A program made the translations under genes and the position numbers. This document shows, one piece after another, positions 53,846-62,930 of a stretch of DNA of 64,000 nucleotides; within the stretch, counting starts at the first letter, position 1; every line of letters begins with the position of its first letter. Location: positions 186,001 through 250,000 of the forward strand of contig NZ_LVYD01000043.1 in NCBI RefSeq assembly GCF_002077945.1. Direction: 5' to 3'. The stretch comes from Niastella vici. Lineage in GTDB: Bacteria; Bacteroidota; Bacteroidia; Chitinophagales; Chitinophagaceae. The notes beneath the pieces were generated by a model, which did no database searches, was not told where the DNA came from, and was given only the letters and a program-made list of their open reading frames with translations.

Positions 53846-55545
53846 TGGCAATAAAGCTAAAAACAAGAGTAGCCCTCGGCGTTGGTTTTCTATTTGTGCT
53901 CCTGCTGCTGGTAGGCGGGGTGGGGTTTTATTATTTTAATAAGATCAGTACCGATTCGCGCGATGTGCTGAAGGATAATAATAAGAGTGTTGAATATGGC
54001 CGCAAAATGCTCGATGCGCTGAATACCTGGGAAAAGGAACACGATACGGCCCATAAAATATTTGAAGAGAACCTGGCTGCGCAGGAAAGCAATGTCACCG
54101 AAAAAGGAGAGCAGGAAGTTACCAATGACCTGCGTCGTGATTTTGCGGAATTTCTGCGGCACGATGACTCCATGCCCCTGCAACTGGCACTGCAAAAGAA
54201 TATCAGCCGTATCATCCAGATCAACCTCAATGCCATTAACAAAAAAAATGCACTGAGTGACCAGGCGGTGGAAAATGCCAAAGTGATCATCACCGTGATC
54301 ATTACGGTGTGCCTGCTGATCGGGTTTACCTTTATGGTCAATTTTCCCGGCCTCATCGCCAACCCCATTTCAAAGCTCACCGAGGGTATTCAGGCCATTG
54401 CCAACAAGGATTACAGCCAGCGTATCCATCTCGACCGCAAAGATGAATTTGGCGACCTGGCTAAAGCTTTTAACGATATGGCCGAACAATTGAATGAATA
54501 CGAGCACAGCAACCTGGCAAAGATCATGTTTGAAAAACAGCGGGCCGAAACCGTTATCAACTCTATGAAAGATGCCAGTATCGGCATTGATAAAAACGGT
54601 ACTGTACTGTTTGCCAATCAACAGGCCCTGCAGTTGTTGAATTTGAAAGATGCAGACATTGTAGGAAAAAAGCAGGAAGATGTGCAACGGCGCAACGATC
54701 TGTTCCGGTTCCTTACCAATGAAGAGAATGGTATGCCCTTCAAGATCGTAGTGAACGAAAAGGAAAATTATTTTACCAAAGAACAGATAGATATCAAACA
54801 GGAGCAGGAAACAATAGGCCATGTGATCATTCTGAAGAACATTACGCCCTATAAAGAACTGGATGTAGCCAAGACCAATTTTATTGCTACCATTTCACAT
54901 GAATTAAAAACCCCATTGGCTTCTTCCGATTTCAGTCTGCGCCTGCTGGAAGATGAACGGATAGGCAAGCTGACCATTGAACAAAAAGAACTGGTGCAAC
55001 ACCTGAAAGACGATAACCAGCGGTTACTGCGCATCCTCAGCGAATTGCTCGATCTGTCGCAGGTAGAAAGCGGCAAGATCCAGTTGAATTTGCAACCGGT
55101 AGCAGTGAATGAAATGATCAACAAAGCGTTGGCTGCCGTGCAGAATGCCGCGAAGGAAAAAAATATCCAGATAAAACAACAGCTTGCAGAAAATTTGCCG
55201 GCCATCCTCGGTGATGCGGAAAAAGCCGGCTGGATCATCAATAACTTTCTTACCAATGCCATCCGCTATTCGGCTCAGAACGATCACATCGTTATAAAAG
55301 CTCATCAACCCGATGGCCAGCATATTGAAATAGGGGTGCAGGATTTTGGCATGGGTATCGACGTTTCCCTGCAGCAAAAGATCTTCGACCGGTTTTACCG
55401 CGTGCCGGGCGTTCATGAAAAAAAGGGAACCGGTCTGGGCCTGGCCATCAGCAAGGATTTTGCAGAAGCCATGAATGGAACAATAGGCGTGGAGTCGACC
55501 CCCGGCAAGGGCAGCTACTTTTTTTGCCGGTTTCATGTGGCGTAA
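53845..55545 (+). CDS. HAMP/PAS sensor histidine kinase (kinase half of split KdpD)
   Basis: 566 aa membrane kinase. Span 1 at ~10-30, a ~115-residue periplasmic helical domain, span 2 at ~147-168 (VIITVIITVCLLIGFTFMV), HAMP (PISKLTEGIQAIANKDYSQR), PAS (~235-345, SMKDASIGIDKNGTVLFANQ), HisKA with the H box FIATISHELKTPLASSD, and HATPase (NNFLTNAIRYSAQ, VQDFGMGID, GTGLGLAISKDF). The periplasmic helix-bundle type differs from KdpD DUF4118, so the signal it reads may differ from E. coli. It overlaps the KdpD sensor module gene by one base and is likely its kinase partner, acting on the NtrC-type regulator at 43105 (inference). Confidence 0.9.
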   Translation: MAIKLKTRVALGVGFLFVLLLLVGGVGFYYFNKISTDSRDVLKDNNKSVEYGRKMLDALNTWEKEHDTAHKIFEENLAAQESNVTEKGEQEVTNDLRRDFAEFLRHDDSMPLQLALQKNISRIIQINLNAINKKNALSDQAVENAKVIITVIITVCLLIGFTFMVNFPGLIANPISKLTEGIQAIANKDYSQRIHLDRKDEFGDLAKAFNDMAEQLNEYEHSNLAKIMFEKQRAETVINSMKDASIGIDKNGTVLFANQQALQLLNLKDADIVGKKQEDVQRRNDLFRFLTNEENGMPFKIVVNEKENYFTKEQIDIKQEQETIGHVIILKNITPYKELDVAKTNFIATISHELKTPLASSDFSLRLLEDERIGKLTIEQKELVQHLKDDNQRLLRILSELLDLSQVESGKIQLNLQPVAVNEMINKALAAVQNAAKEKNIQIKQQLAENLPAILGDAEKAGWIINNFLTNAIRYSAQNDHIVIKAHQPDGQHIEIGVQDFGMGIDVSLQQKIFDRFYRVPGVHEKKGTGLGLAISKDFAEAMNGTIGVESTPGKGSYFFCRFHVA

Positions 55546-55560
55546 ACTATAACATATCAA

Positions 55561-55592
55561 AATGCCAGGCGATGACTTCATTGCCTGGCATT
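55561..55592. terminator. Bidirectional intrinsic terminator
   Basis: AATGCCAGGC pairs exactly with GCCTGGCATT across a 12-nt loop between convergent genes, with A- and T-rich flanks. Confidence 0.85.
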
Positions 55593-55610
55593 TGGTTTTT
55601 CAGCGCTTAC

Positions 55611-56075
55611 TTAATTAAACCTGCAAACAGATAAAATAATAATACCGCCGATCAGCACAAGCTGTACCGTCTGAAAAAGCGAAAGCCGTTTTTTGATATC
55701 ATCGAAAGAAGCCATTGCTTCATTGTTTAACCGGCGCTTGAATTGGTTAAAGGTTCTTGCATGGAGGATCCTGAATATAATGATAGCGATTACCATGCCC
55801 ATCTTTATCCGGAACCATAATTGCGGGCCATACACTTTATGCATGTTCACCATCATTAATATGCCCATAGTTACGATCAATCCCAGGCAAATACCCATGA
55901 CCCTTGCATACTTATCGAAGGTGATCAATATCGCTCTCATAATAGCAGTATCTTTTTGACTGTAATGCCACAACTGATTACCGGTAATGATGCTGGCAAA
56001 AAAGGTTCCGGTAAATAAAGCAAACGCAGTAAGGTGAATGATCAGGAAAAACAGATAGAATGAATGTGGTATCAT
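55611..56075 (-). CDS. Four-span membrane protein of unknown function
   Basis: About 154 aa from the ATG at 56075 (MIPHSFYLFFLIIHLTAFAL); the longer frame to 56123 adds a Cys-containing segment that is unlikely to be translated. Four hydrophobic spans (residues ~6-25, 58-77, 88-105, 130-150). Two His (IIHL and ILHARTF) lie in or near spans, as in small haem- or copper-associated membrane proteins, but no family could be named with confidence. The Crp/Fnr gene lies just upstream on the same strand (61 bp), so the two may be one transcript. Confidence 0.6.
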   Translation of the reverse strand: MIPHSFYLFFLIIHLTAFALFTGTFFASIITGNQLWHYSQKDTAIMRAILITFDKYARVMGICLGLIVTMGILMMVNMHKVYGPQLWFRIKMGMVIAIIIFRILHARTFNQFKRRLNNEAMASFDDIKKRLSLFQTVQLVLIGGIIILSVCRFN

Positions 56076-56135
56076 AATGCACTTATTGTAAGTGCAAATA
56101 AAGCCATGAAAATTCGCCTGCACCTGTGATAAAGA

Positions 56136-56717
56136 TCACAAAATCACCGGCCGCATTCTTTTGTTCCTGATCCGGCTCAGGGTCTCCCTTTTTACACCAA
56201 GGTAAGAAGCCAGTTGAGAGATGGACACCCGCTGAACGAGTTCGGGGTAATTCTTTTCTAAAAAACTATAGCGTTCTTTGGCCGTGAGTATTCTGAAAAG
56301 CTGTAATTGTTTTTCCTGTTTGGCAGCAATTAGCTCCAGGTTCTTTTTACCGGCAATCTCCAATTCGGGATGCTGCAAAAGCAGCGGCACCAGGTCTTTT
56401 TTATCGACCTTGTGAACGATCATAGGTTCGCAGGCGACCACTGAAAAATCGGCGGGCTTGTTGAACAGATAACTGTTTTTATTGGTCACGGTCTCAAATT
56501 CAAAAAAGAATTCGAGGTTTACTTCCTCTCCATCCTGGATGTTATAGGCCCGGCAATAGCCCCGTTCTATCAGGAACAGGGACTGGCAGGGTTTTCCAAA
56601 ACGAATGAACTCATCCCCTTTCCGGTATTCCATTTTTGAAAAAAGGGGAATTACAAGGTCCAGGCTCTCTTTCGACAGGTATGCAAATTGTTTAATGTTG
56701 TTTATAAGCTGGTACAT
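56136..56717 (-). CDS. Crp/Fnr family transcriptional regulator
   Basis: About 193 aa from the ATG at 56717 (MYQLINNIKQF). N-terminal cyclic-nucleotide-binding-type beta-roll (MEYRKGDEFIRFGKPCQSLF, IERGYCRAYNI, FFFEFETVTNKNSYLFNKPA), a dimer helix, and a C-terminal winged helix (ISQLASYLGVKRETLSRIRN). It lacks the cAMP-contact Arg-Glu set and has no Fe-S Cys cluster, so the effector is unknown, as for most Bacteroidota relatives. A membrane-protein gene follows 61 bp downstream. Confidence 0.9.
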   Translation of the reverse strand: MYQLINNIKQFAYLSKESLDLVIPLFSKMEYRKGDEFIRFGKPCQSLFLIERGYCRAYNIQDGEEVNLEFFFEFETVTNKNSYLFNKPADFSVVACEPMIVHKVDKKDLVPLLLQHPELEIAGKKNLELIAAKQEKQLQLFRILTAKERYSFLEKNYPELVQRVSISQLASYLGVKRETLSRIRNKRMRPVIL

Positions 56718-56919
56718 ACAGGCTGGTTTGGAATTGCAGATTTCTAACAAAATTCCCGGGGTTTTGTTTTTGTAATTTCCTGCAGGTCCTGAACCAATAG
56801 GGTGGCGGTGCCCGGTAAAGGATAAATAAATAAAATATACAATTCATACCCCTGCCGTAAACATTTGAATACCGGTTTTTACGGGCGGATACGTAATTTC
56901 ACGCCCGAAAAAGATTGCT

Positions 56920-59343
56920 ATGCAGATATTTAGACTTTCCTTCTCCATTACCTGTTTGCTTATTTGTTTACATACTTCCCTTCAGGCACAAACTGCCCGG
57001 GTGCGGGAAGATTTTGATAAGAACTGGACCTTCTACCTGGGTAATGCCACCCATGCCGAAGACGCAGGTTTTAATGATGCCTCCTGGCGTAAGCTGAACC
57101 TGCCGCACGACTGGAGCATCGAGTTGCCGTTTGATTCAACCAGCCCAACCGGTACGGGTGGCGGCGCCTTACGCGGTGGCCTGGGCTGGTATCGCAAAAC
57201 ATTTACCCTGCCTGTGACCGATAAAGGCAAGATCATTTTTATTGATTTTGATGGCGTGTACTGCAATAGTGAAGTATTCATTAATGGGCATTCGCTGGGT
57301 GTACGGCCAAACGGCTATATTTCTTTTCGCTATGACCTTACCTCGTACCTGAAATTCGGTAACGAAAAAAACATCATTGCCGTAAAAGTCGACAACAGCC
57401 GCCAGCCCAACAGCCGCTGGTATAGTGGCAGCGGTATTTATCGAAATGTATGGCTGGTTAAAACAAACAGTACGTATGTCGACAACTGGGGAACTTATAT
57501 CACCACACCATCTGTGTCTGCAGCCTCAGCCCGGGTGAACCTTACAACAACCCTGAGCGGCACCGGTGAGTATTGTGATGTTACCACTACCATCATGAAT
57601 GCTGCGGGAAAAACAGTAGCCTCCCAAACACAAAAGAATTTACATGTTGGGGCATTGCAAACCAGCCAGCAGGCATTTACCATTCAGGCGCCGGTATTAT
57701 GGAGCCTCGAAAACCCGTATCTGTACAAAGCGGTCACTAAAGTGATGACAGCAGGAAAGGTTATTGATGAGTATACGACCCCGTTCGGCATAAGAAGCTT
57801 TCAATTTGATGTTAATAAAGGCTTTTTCCTGAATGGAAAGCCTTTAAAAATAGTGGGCGTTTGCAATCACCACGACCTGGGTTGTTTGGGAACGGCCATC
57901 AATACGCGTGCATTGGAACGGCAGCTGCAGATCATGAAAGGAATGGGGGTGAACGGTATTCGCACCTCACATAACCCGCCGGCGCCGGAGTTGCTCGACC
58001 TGTGCGATAAAATGGGTTTTATTGTAATGGATGAAGCCTTTGATATGTGGAAGCGCAGCAAAACAAAATATGATTACAGCAATGACTGGGACGAATGGTA
58101 TAAAAAAGACCTGAAAGATCAGATCCTGCGCGATCGCAACCATCCATCGGTATTTATCTGGAGCCTGGGCAATGAAATTCCGGAACAGGGCGCCAAACAA
58201 GGCGATACTTCAGGTACTATGTATTTACGCGAAATGCAGCAGATCGTTCGCAGCCTCGATAGCCGCCCCACCGTAACTGCCAATAATCATGTAGGGAGCG
58301 GGAACCAACTGCTTAAGTCTGACATCACCGATTTGATCGGTTATAATTATCATCATGCCGACTGGCATCCTGATTCGGTGCAAAAGAGATGGGGCAATAA
58401 ACCCTTTATTGTAACCGAATCGGTTTCTGCATTACAAACAAGAGGGCACTATGATATGCCTTCAGACAGTATGCGTGTATGGCCCAAACGGTGGGACTTA
58501 CCCATAGCCGGTGCCAATGCCGACCTCACCTGTTCTGCCTATGAAAATTGCTTTACGCCCTGGGGGTCTTCACACCTGGCCTCGCTGCGGATGTTCCTGA
58601 AACATGAAAGCATCAGCGGTATGTTTGTATGGACGGGCTTTGATTATATTGGTGAACCAACACCGTACGAATGGCCGGCCCGCAGTTCGTATTTCGGGAT
58701 TGTTGACCTGGCCGGCTTTCCGAAAGATGTTTATTATCTGTATCAAAGTTTATTCACCACGCAAAATATGTTGCACCTGTTTCCGCACTGGAACTGGAAG
58801 CCTGGTCAAACAATAGATATGTGGGCTTATTATAACAATGCCGATGAAGTGGAGCTGTTCATCAATGGTAAATCGCAGGGTGTAAAAAGAAAGGAAGGGG
58901 ATGATCTGTATGTAATGTGGCGCGTGCAATATGAGCCTGGCAAAGTAGAAGCGGTATCGCGGAAAAACGGAAAGGTAATAGCCACTAAAGTAATAAACAC
59001 GGCCGGCGCACCTGCGAAGATCGTTTTACAGGCCGACCGGAATTTGATACAGGGCAATGGAAAAGACCTGTCGTTTGTAACAGTGAAAGTGGTTGATGCT
59101 GCAGGTAACCTGGTTCCCGATGCAGCCAATAATATTCAGTTTAAAATATCAGGAGCCGGCTTTATAGCAGGAGTAGATAATGGCTGTGAAACCAGTATGG
59201 AATCATTCAAAGCCAGCGAAAGAAAAGCATTCAATGGAATGTGTTTGGCGGTTATTCAGTCGAACGGAAAGCCGGGTGCCATAAAGCTCCAGGCGCAATC
59301 AACAGGTCTTGCACCTGCAAGCATTGACATAAATGTGAAGTGA
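56920..59343 (+). CDS. Secreted GH2 beta-galactosidase-type glycosidase
   Basis: 807 aa. Signal peptide 1-23 (cut after LQA); sugar-binding jelly roll (~30-180, LPHDWSIELPF, GGLGWYRKTFTLP, GVYCNSEVFINGHSLG); immunoglobulin domain (~185-290); TIM barrel (~295-590) with acid/base Glu419 (FIWSLGNEIPE) and nucleophile Glu500 (FIVTESVSAL); DUF4982-like and invasin-like domains at the C-terminus (NADEVELFINGKSQG, IVLQADRNLIQGNGKDLSFV). It hydrolyses terminal beta-galactosides or related sugars in glycans; the exact linkage is uncertain. Monocistronic. Domain order is the usual Bacteroidota PUL form. Confidence 0.95.
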   Translation: MQIFRLSFSITCLLICLHTSLQAQTARVREDFDKNWTFYLGNATHAEDAGFNDASWRKLNLPHDWSIELPFDSTSPTGTGGGALRGGLGWYRKTFTLPVTDKGKIIFIDFDGVYCNSEVFINGHSLGVRPNGYISFRYDLTSYLKFGNEKNIIAVKVDNSRQPNSRWYSGSGIYRNVWLVKTNSTYVDNWGTYITTPSVSAASARVNLTTTLSGTGEYCDVTTTIMNAAGKTVASQTQKNLHVGALQTSQQAFTIQAPVLWSLENPYLYKAVTKVMTAGKVIDEYTTPFGIRSFQFDVNKGFFLNGKPLKIVGVCNHHDLGCLGTAINTRALERQLQIMKGMGVNGIRTSHNPPAPELLDLCDKMGFIVMDEAFDMWKRSKTKYDYSNDWDEWYKKDLKDQILRDRNHPSVFIWSLGNEIPEQGAKQGDTSGTMYLREMQQIVRSLDSRPTVTANNHVGSGNQLLKSDITDLIGYNYHHADWHPDSVQKRWGNKPFIVTESVSALQTRGHYDMPSDSMRVWPKRWDLPIAGANADLTCSAYENCFTPWGSSHLASLRMFLKHESISGMFVWTGFDYIGEPTPYEWPARSSYFGIVDLAGFPKDVYYLYQSLFTTQNMLHLFPHWNWKPGQTIDMWAYYNNADEVELFINGKSQGVKRKEGDDLYVMWRVQYEPGKVEAVSRKNGKVIATKVINTAGAPAKIVLQADRNLIQGNGKDLSFVTVKVVDAAGNLVPDAANNIQFKISGAGFIAGVDNGCETSMESFKASERKAFNGMCLAVIQSNGKPGAIKLQAQSTGLAPASIDINVK

Positions 59344-59527
59344 TAACAAAAGAAATAAAATGACGAAGCAAGTAAGCGGGCTCCTTTTCAATTATTCTAA
59401 GTGTTGTATTTAGCTTAGGAACTCGCGGACTTGCTTCGTAAACAGACAGGTAGCCTGTACATGTCTGAAAAAATTTCTCGCTCTGAAATATCCTGCAGCG
59501 TAGCTGCTATCAAGGAAAAGTCGATTA
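59344..59527. repeat. Inverted repeat after the GH2 gene
   Basis: ACGAAGCAAGT near 59361 pairs with ACTTGCTTCGT near 59429, forming a long-loop hairpin between convergent genes. Probably a terminator or stutter repeat. The rest of the gap is featureless. Confidence 0.55.
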
Positions 59528-60031
59528 TTATTGGAAACAACCGGCGTATAATGCCTGAAAGGTATCAACAATCAGATCATTAAACCTTTTCGATAATGTG
59601 GATGTGGCAACGGTGCCTTGTTCAGTCAACAAAACGTTACCAACCTGGTAAAAGTTGGTGGTATTATTGTCAAATACCTTTACCACGTTATTGTTTTTGA
59701 AATAATAACAGATGCTGAAGTTCAATGAATCTGTTGTGAACAGATAATTGGCTTTCAGTATCTCTTTGGTGCCTTTGCTATAGAAAAGTTCTACCCAGTA
59801 TTTGCCTTCGCGGGCTTTGCCTCTGAACGAAGCATGATCCAGATAGTTATTCCCATCAGCTGACTGCACTAAAGAGTCGATCTGAAACTTCTTGTTTTCA
59901 AAATTGATCTGCGGCGGCGGTGGCGTCGCAGTAACAGTTTTTGAAACGTTTTTTGCGGTCGAGTTTGTTGGCTGTGCCAAAGCAGGAATTGCTAAGCCAG
60001 CGAACAAAATTGTAAGCAATTGGGTTTTCAT
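59528..60031 (-). CDS. Secreted protein of unknown function
   Basis: 167 aa with a signal peptide (1-19, cut after ALA) followed by a Thr/Pro-rich linker (KTVTATPPPPQINFENKKFQ). The mature domain (~40-167) alternates beta strands and short turns, with YWVELFYSKGTKEILKANYL and FSICYYFKNNNVVKVFDN. Two Cys (near 107 and 166) could form a disulfide. No homology is recognised. It faces the GH2 gene in convergent orientation. Confidence 0.7.
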   Translation of the reverse strand: MKTQLLTILFAGLAIPALAQPTNSTAKNVSKTVTATPPPPQINFENKKFQIDSLVQSADGNNYLDHASFRGKAREGKYWVELFYSKGTKEILKANYLFTTDSLNFSICYYFKNNNVVKVFDNNTTNFYQVGNVLLTEQGTVATSTLSKRFNDLIVDTFQALYAGCFQ

Positions 60032-60332
60032 AACGAGCGGGTTTTAATTAAAAATACATAGTGTTTTTTACACTTGCAATAGGGTGTGTGAAAAAAGGCT
60101 TTACGTCGTGGTGGCCATGCTGCGAGTGAATTTTCGGCTATAGCGATGGGGGTCAAGGGGTTGCGGATAGGCTAAAATGTTAAGCACGTAAAAAGCCATA
60201 GTAAAAATACATGACAAATATGGATAACTTGTGGATTAAAGGGCTCCTATATATTATATAAAATTCAGAATTAAATAAAAAACCACCCGCTTACTGACGG
60301 ATGGTTTGGTTATTTGAACAAGTTACTATATC
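60032..60332. other. Intergenic gap with a terminator
   Basis: About 300 bp with no gene. It contains the terminator of the downstream DUF2846-like gene at 60281-60307 and otherwise AT-rich sequence with no clear promoter. Confidence 0.5.
60281..60307 (-). terminator. Intrinsic terminator of the DUF2846-like gene
   Basis: On the minus strand AACCATCCG pairs with CGGGTGGTT (one G-U type mismatch) and is followed by a T-run, about 25 bp after the stop at 60333. Confidence 0.75.
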
Positions 60333-60902
60333 TTATTGCTTCTCGTAAAACATCTCCTTCGTAAGGTGCTCTATTTTCCCTTTCTTGCCATCTTCATAGT
60401 TCTTGATCGCTCTGGCATGTTCATCCTTCTTTTTTTCTTCCTGGGCAATTTCCTCGGGTTTGGTAACATCTGGTTCTTTTTTCTCGATCAGCTTTACTAT
60501 ACTTTTCACCCGGTTATCGTCTTTCTTATTATGCGGATCAATGGGTCTTAATTCTACCCGTGCTGTTGCCATCGCTAAATGCACTTCAGCCAAAACGAAG
60601 TAAATTTTGTCAGCCTCCAGATCAGCGGTCATAAAATCAGAGTTTTCGGCCCGGCACCAAAACACATGCTCGCCGGGTTCGCATTCATACCGTATATAAC
60701 CAGTGCCGCTGAACTTTCCGATGAAATGTTCTTTGTCAAAAAAATTGAAATTAGTCGCCAGGCTGGTGAGAGAATAACCGGCAGAAGTTTTTGCAAAATA
60801 AACAACTGCCTTGCCTTTTGCCGGCGGGGTGACTTCGGCCAGCGGTACAGGCTTAAACGAAAACAGCGCGGGGATCAATAGGGTTAGCAACAACTTTTTC
60901 AT
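60333..60902 (-). CDS. DUF2846-like secreted protein
   Basis: 189 aa with a signal peptide (1-15, cut near ALFSF). The beta-sandwich core (~30-120) looks like DUF2846: GKAVVYFAKTSAGY, FFDKEHFIGKFSGTGYIRYE, EPGEHVFWCRAENSDFMTAD, EADKIYFVLAEV. The last ~60 residues are a Lys/Glu-rich helix (EIAQEEKKKDEHARAIKNYE), an extension often seen in Bacteroidota members. Such proteins are periplasmic; the function is unknown. The gene is alone. Confidence 0.75.
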   Translation of the reverse strand: MKKLLLTLLIPALFSFKPVPLAEVTPPAKGKAVVYFAKTSAGYSLTSLATNFNFFDKEHFIGKFSGTGYIRYECEPGEHVFWCRAENSDFMTADLEADKIYFVLAEVHLAMATARVELRPIDPHNKKDDNRVKSIVKLIEKKEPDVTKPEEIAQEEKKKDEHARAIKNYEDGKKGKIEHLTKEMFYEKQ

Positions 60903-61102
60903 GTCAATTTGATTTAAGGAATGATAAAAATCTTTGGTTAAAGAATTAAAAGATGGTCGTGAAAATATAAAAATAGTTCAACACGTGCCAGCATGCGGCA
61001 AAAAAAGATATATATAATGTTTAGTTCACATTCATGAACAAAGTGAAATGGCAGTATTTTATTACTCCTATCTGTAATAAATACGCTTTATAACGGTACT
61101 AA

Positions 61103-61270
61103 CTGTATAAGTGGGAAAGCGGAAAGTCTGTTTGGCTATCATTGATCGTGGCCTTCTTTTTCATACTGGTCTTTATTGCCTGCAGGTGGGAGCTTACGCT
61201 GTACAGGAACAAAAGACGGGAGCTGGAAGTGCTTCAGCAAAAGTTGCAGGAAGATGGCAGCGGGGCATGA
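61103..61270 (+). CDS. Possible small membrane protein with coiled-coil tail
   Basis: A frame open from 61103 to TGA 61268-61270, without an ATG, encodes one membrane span (LIVAFFFILVFIACRW) and a charged helix (LYRNKRRELEVLQQKLQEDG). A TTG at 61142 would give 42 aa. A terminator hairpin (AGGGGTTTTC/GAAAACCCT, ~61295-61320) follows about 25 bp later, as after a true gene end. It may be a small expressed protein or the end of a decayed one. The plus-strand frame starting at 61111 in another phase looks non-coding. Confidence 0.4.
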   Translation: MYKWESGKSVWLSLIVAFFFILVFIACRWELTLYRNKRRELEVLQQKLQEDGSGA

Positions 61271-61293
61271 AATGGTTAAAGAATTGTAATAAT

Positions 61294-61327
61294 CAGGGGT
61301 TTTCAGCATTTGAAAACCCTTTATTTT
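61294..61327 (+). terminator. Intrinsic terminator
   Basis: AGGGGTTTTC pairs with GAAAACCCT across AGCATTT and is followed by a T-rich run. It follows the possible small membrane-protein frame. Confidence 0.75.
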
Positions 61328-61497
61328 TTGCCATACATACTAAATAAGAGGTTCTACAGGTTTATTAGGTAAGAAATGCTGTAGGATTCCTTAAAAATAT
61401 GAACAGCTTTAGTTTGATCCCGGCTTTTAACTTAATTTCGCCCGCTAATTCCCTTTTAATATTAAGAAAAACACTAAAACAAAAATCTAATAACCGC

Positions 61498-62541
61498 ATG
61501 ATGCGCTCCGCTCACCTGTTAGCTGCTGCCTGCACAGCTCTTGTTCTGAATGCCTGTTCCAATGGAGAGGCTAATTCCTCCACCTCCAAAGTAACTGATT
61601 CAACAGCTACAAAGGAAACAAAGGAAGCAAAAGAAACTGTTGAAACAAAAGCGCCCACTACGCTGGATACCGCTCTTTATAATCGTAAACTGGCTGAGCT
61701 GGCCAATGGCGACTCAACAGGCCGCTGGCCGGTAAAAACCGGTTACCCCAACGCCGGCGCCATTCTGCCCTTTAAACGGATAGTGGCTTATTATGGAAAC
61801 CTGTATTCCAAGAATATGGGTATACTGGGTGAATTTCCACCCGATGAAATGCTGCAAAAACTGGGTGCGGAAATAAAAAAATGGGAAGCTGCCGATCCTT
61901 CTACCCCCGTACAGCCCGCCCTGCATTATATTGCCGTAACGGCCCAGGGCGCTCCTGGTAAAGATGGCAAATACCGTTTGCGTATGCCATTCAAACAAAT
62001 CGATTCCATATTGGGCATAGCCGCCCGCATCAATGCCCTGGTTTTCCTGGATGTACAGGTAGGCTTCAGCAATGTGCAGGCCGAAATTCCCCTGCTTGAA
62101 AAATACCTTAAAATGCCGCACGTGCACCTGGGTATAGATCCTGAGTTTTCCATGAAAACAGGAAAAAGACCCGGTTCTGTGATCGGTACTATGGACGCTG
62201 CTGATGTGAACTTTGTTTCTGATTACCTGGCCAACCTCGCAAAAGCCAACAATCTTCCGCCTAAAATACTGGTGGTACACCGCTTTACGCAGAACATGGT
62301 GACCAACTACAAGAATATCAAACTGCATCCTGAAGTACAGGTGGTGATCGATATGGATGGCTGGGGCGAACCTTCGCTTAAACATGACAGCTACAAAGCC
62401 TATGTTTGGAAGGAACCCGTGCAATTCTCCGGATTTAAATTGTTCTATAAGAACGATATCCGCAAACAGAATAGCCATATGTTAACGCCGGAAGAAGTGC
62501 TGGCCGAAAAGCCAAAACCGATCTATATTCAGTATCAATAA
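61498..62541 (+). CDS. Putative lipoprotein, uncharacterised
   Basis: About 347 aa from the ATG at 61498. The signal peptide MMRSAHLLAAACTALVLNAC ends in a lipobox with Cys20, followed by a Ser/Thr/Lys/Glu-rich tether (TKETKEAKETVETKAP). The mature domain has alternating strands and helices with conserved-looking LPFKRIVAYYGNLYSKNMG, HVHLGIDPEFSM, VIGTMDAADVNFVSDYLANL, ILVVHRFTQNM and VVIDMDGWG; the repeated Asp/Glu/His at strand ends look like a TIM-barrel active-site rim. A glycosidase-like enzyme is a guess. The upstream open frame (from 61399) is discarded because the lipobox start fits well. Confidence 0.75.
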   Translation: MMRSAHLLAAACTALVLNACSNGEANSSTSKVTDSTATKETKEAKETVETKAPTTLDTALYNRKLAELANGDSTGRWPVKTGYPNAGAILPFKRIVAYYGNLYSKNMGILGEFPPDEMLQKLGAEIKKWEAADPSTPVQPALHYIAVTAQGAPGKDGKYRLRMPFKQIDSILGIAARINALVFLDVQVGFSNVQAEIPLLEKYLKMPHVHLGIDPEFSMKTGKRPGSVIGTMDAADVNFVSDYLANLAKANNLPPKILVVHRFTQNMVTNYKNIKLHPEVQVVIDMDGWGEPSLKHDSYKAYVWKEPVQFSGFKLFYKNDIRKQNSHMLTPEEVLAEKPKPIYIQYQ

Positions 62542-62930
62542 CCCGGATGGCGCATTGCGGTGATCGCAGGGCGCACCCGGTAAATACAATGCCAACCGCG
62601 CATTTGCCCGCCAGCCGGCGGAAGCGAATGTGCGGTTTGTTTTTGTGCTCATTTCCTTCCATTGGCCTGTTTTACAGGGCATTCTCATTTTGGCGCACTT
62701 TCCCCACCGGCATTAACCATTTCTTTCCAAAACGGGCCGTTGTTTATTCTTTCTTCCAGTTTTTTAAGTGTATATTTAACTACATTAAAAACCCTGACAA
62801 CCTGTTCTCTTTGGCAATAGTAACTCCTGCCTGTTGGTTGCCCCTTTGCAATCCTTTATTTATTATTTGAAAACCAACCGGTACAGGATAGTTTTCGTAC
62901 ACTAGATTACAAGAATTTTAGTGGCCCCCT
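62542..62930. other. Intergenic region with a terminator
   Basis: A hairpin terminator lies at 62594-62645; the rest shows no gene. The plus-strand open frame at 62547-62870 reads through the hairpin and has no protein-like features. Confidence 0.5.
62594..62645 (+). terminator. Intrinsic terminator of the lipoprotein gene
   Basis: AACCGCGCATTTGC pairs with GCGAATGTGCGGTT (two mismatches) across a G/C-rich loop and is followed by a T-rich run. Confidence 0.7.

Noticed and set aside
61399-61497. Extended N-terminus of the lipoprotein from 61399
   Set aside because: The lipobox signal peptide starts at 61498, and the extension would place 33 residues before it.
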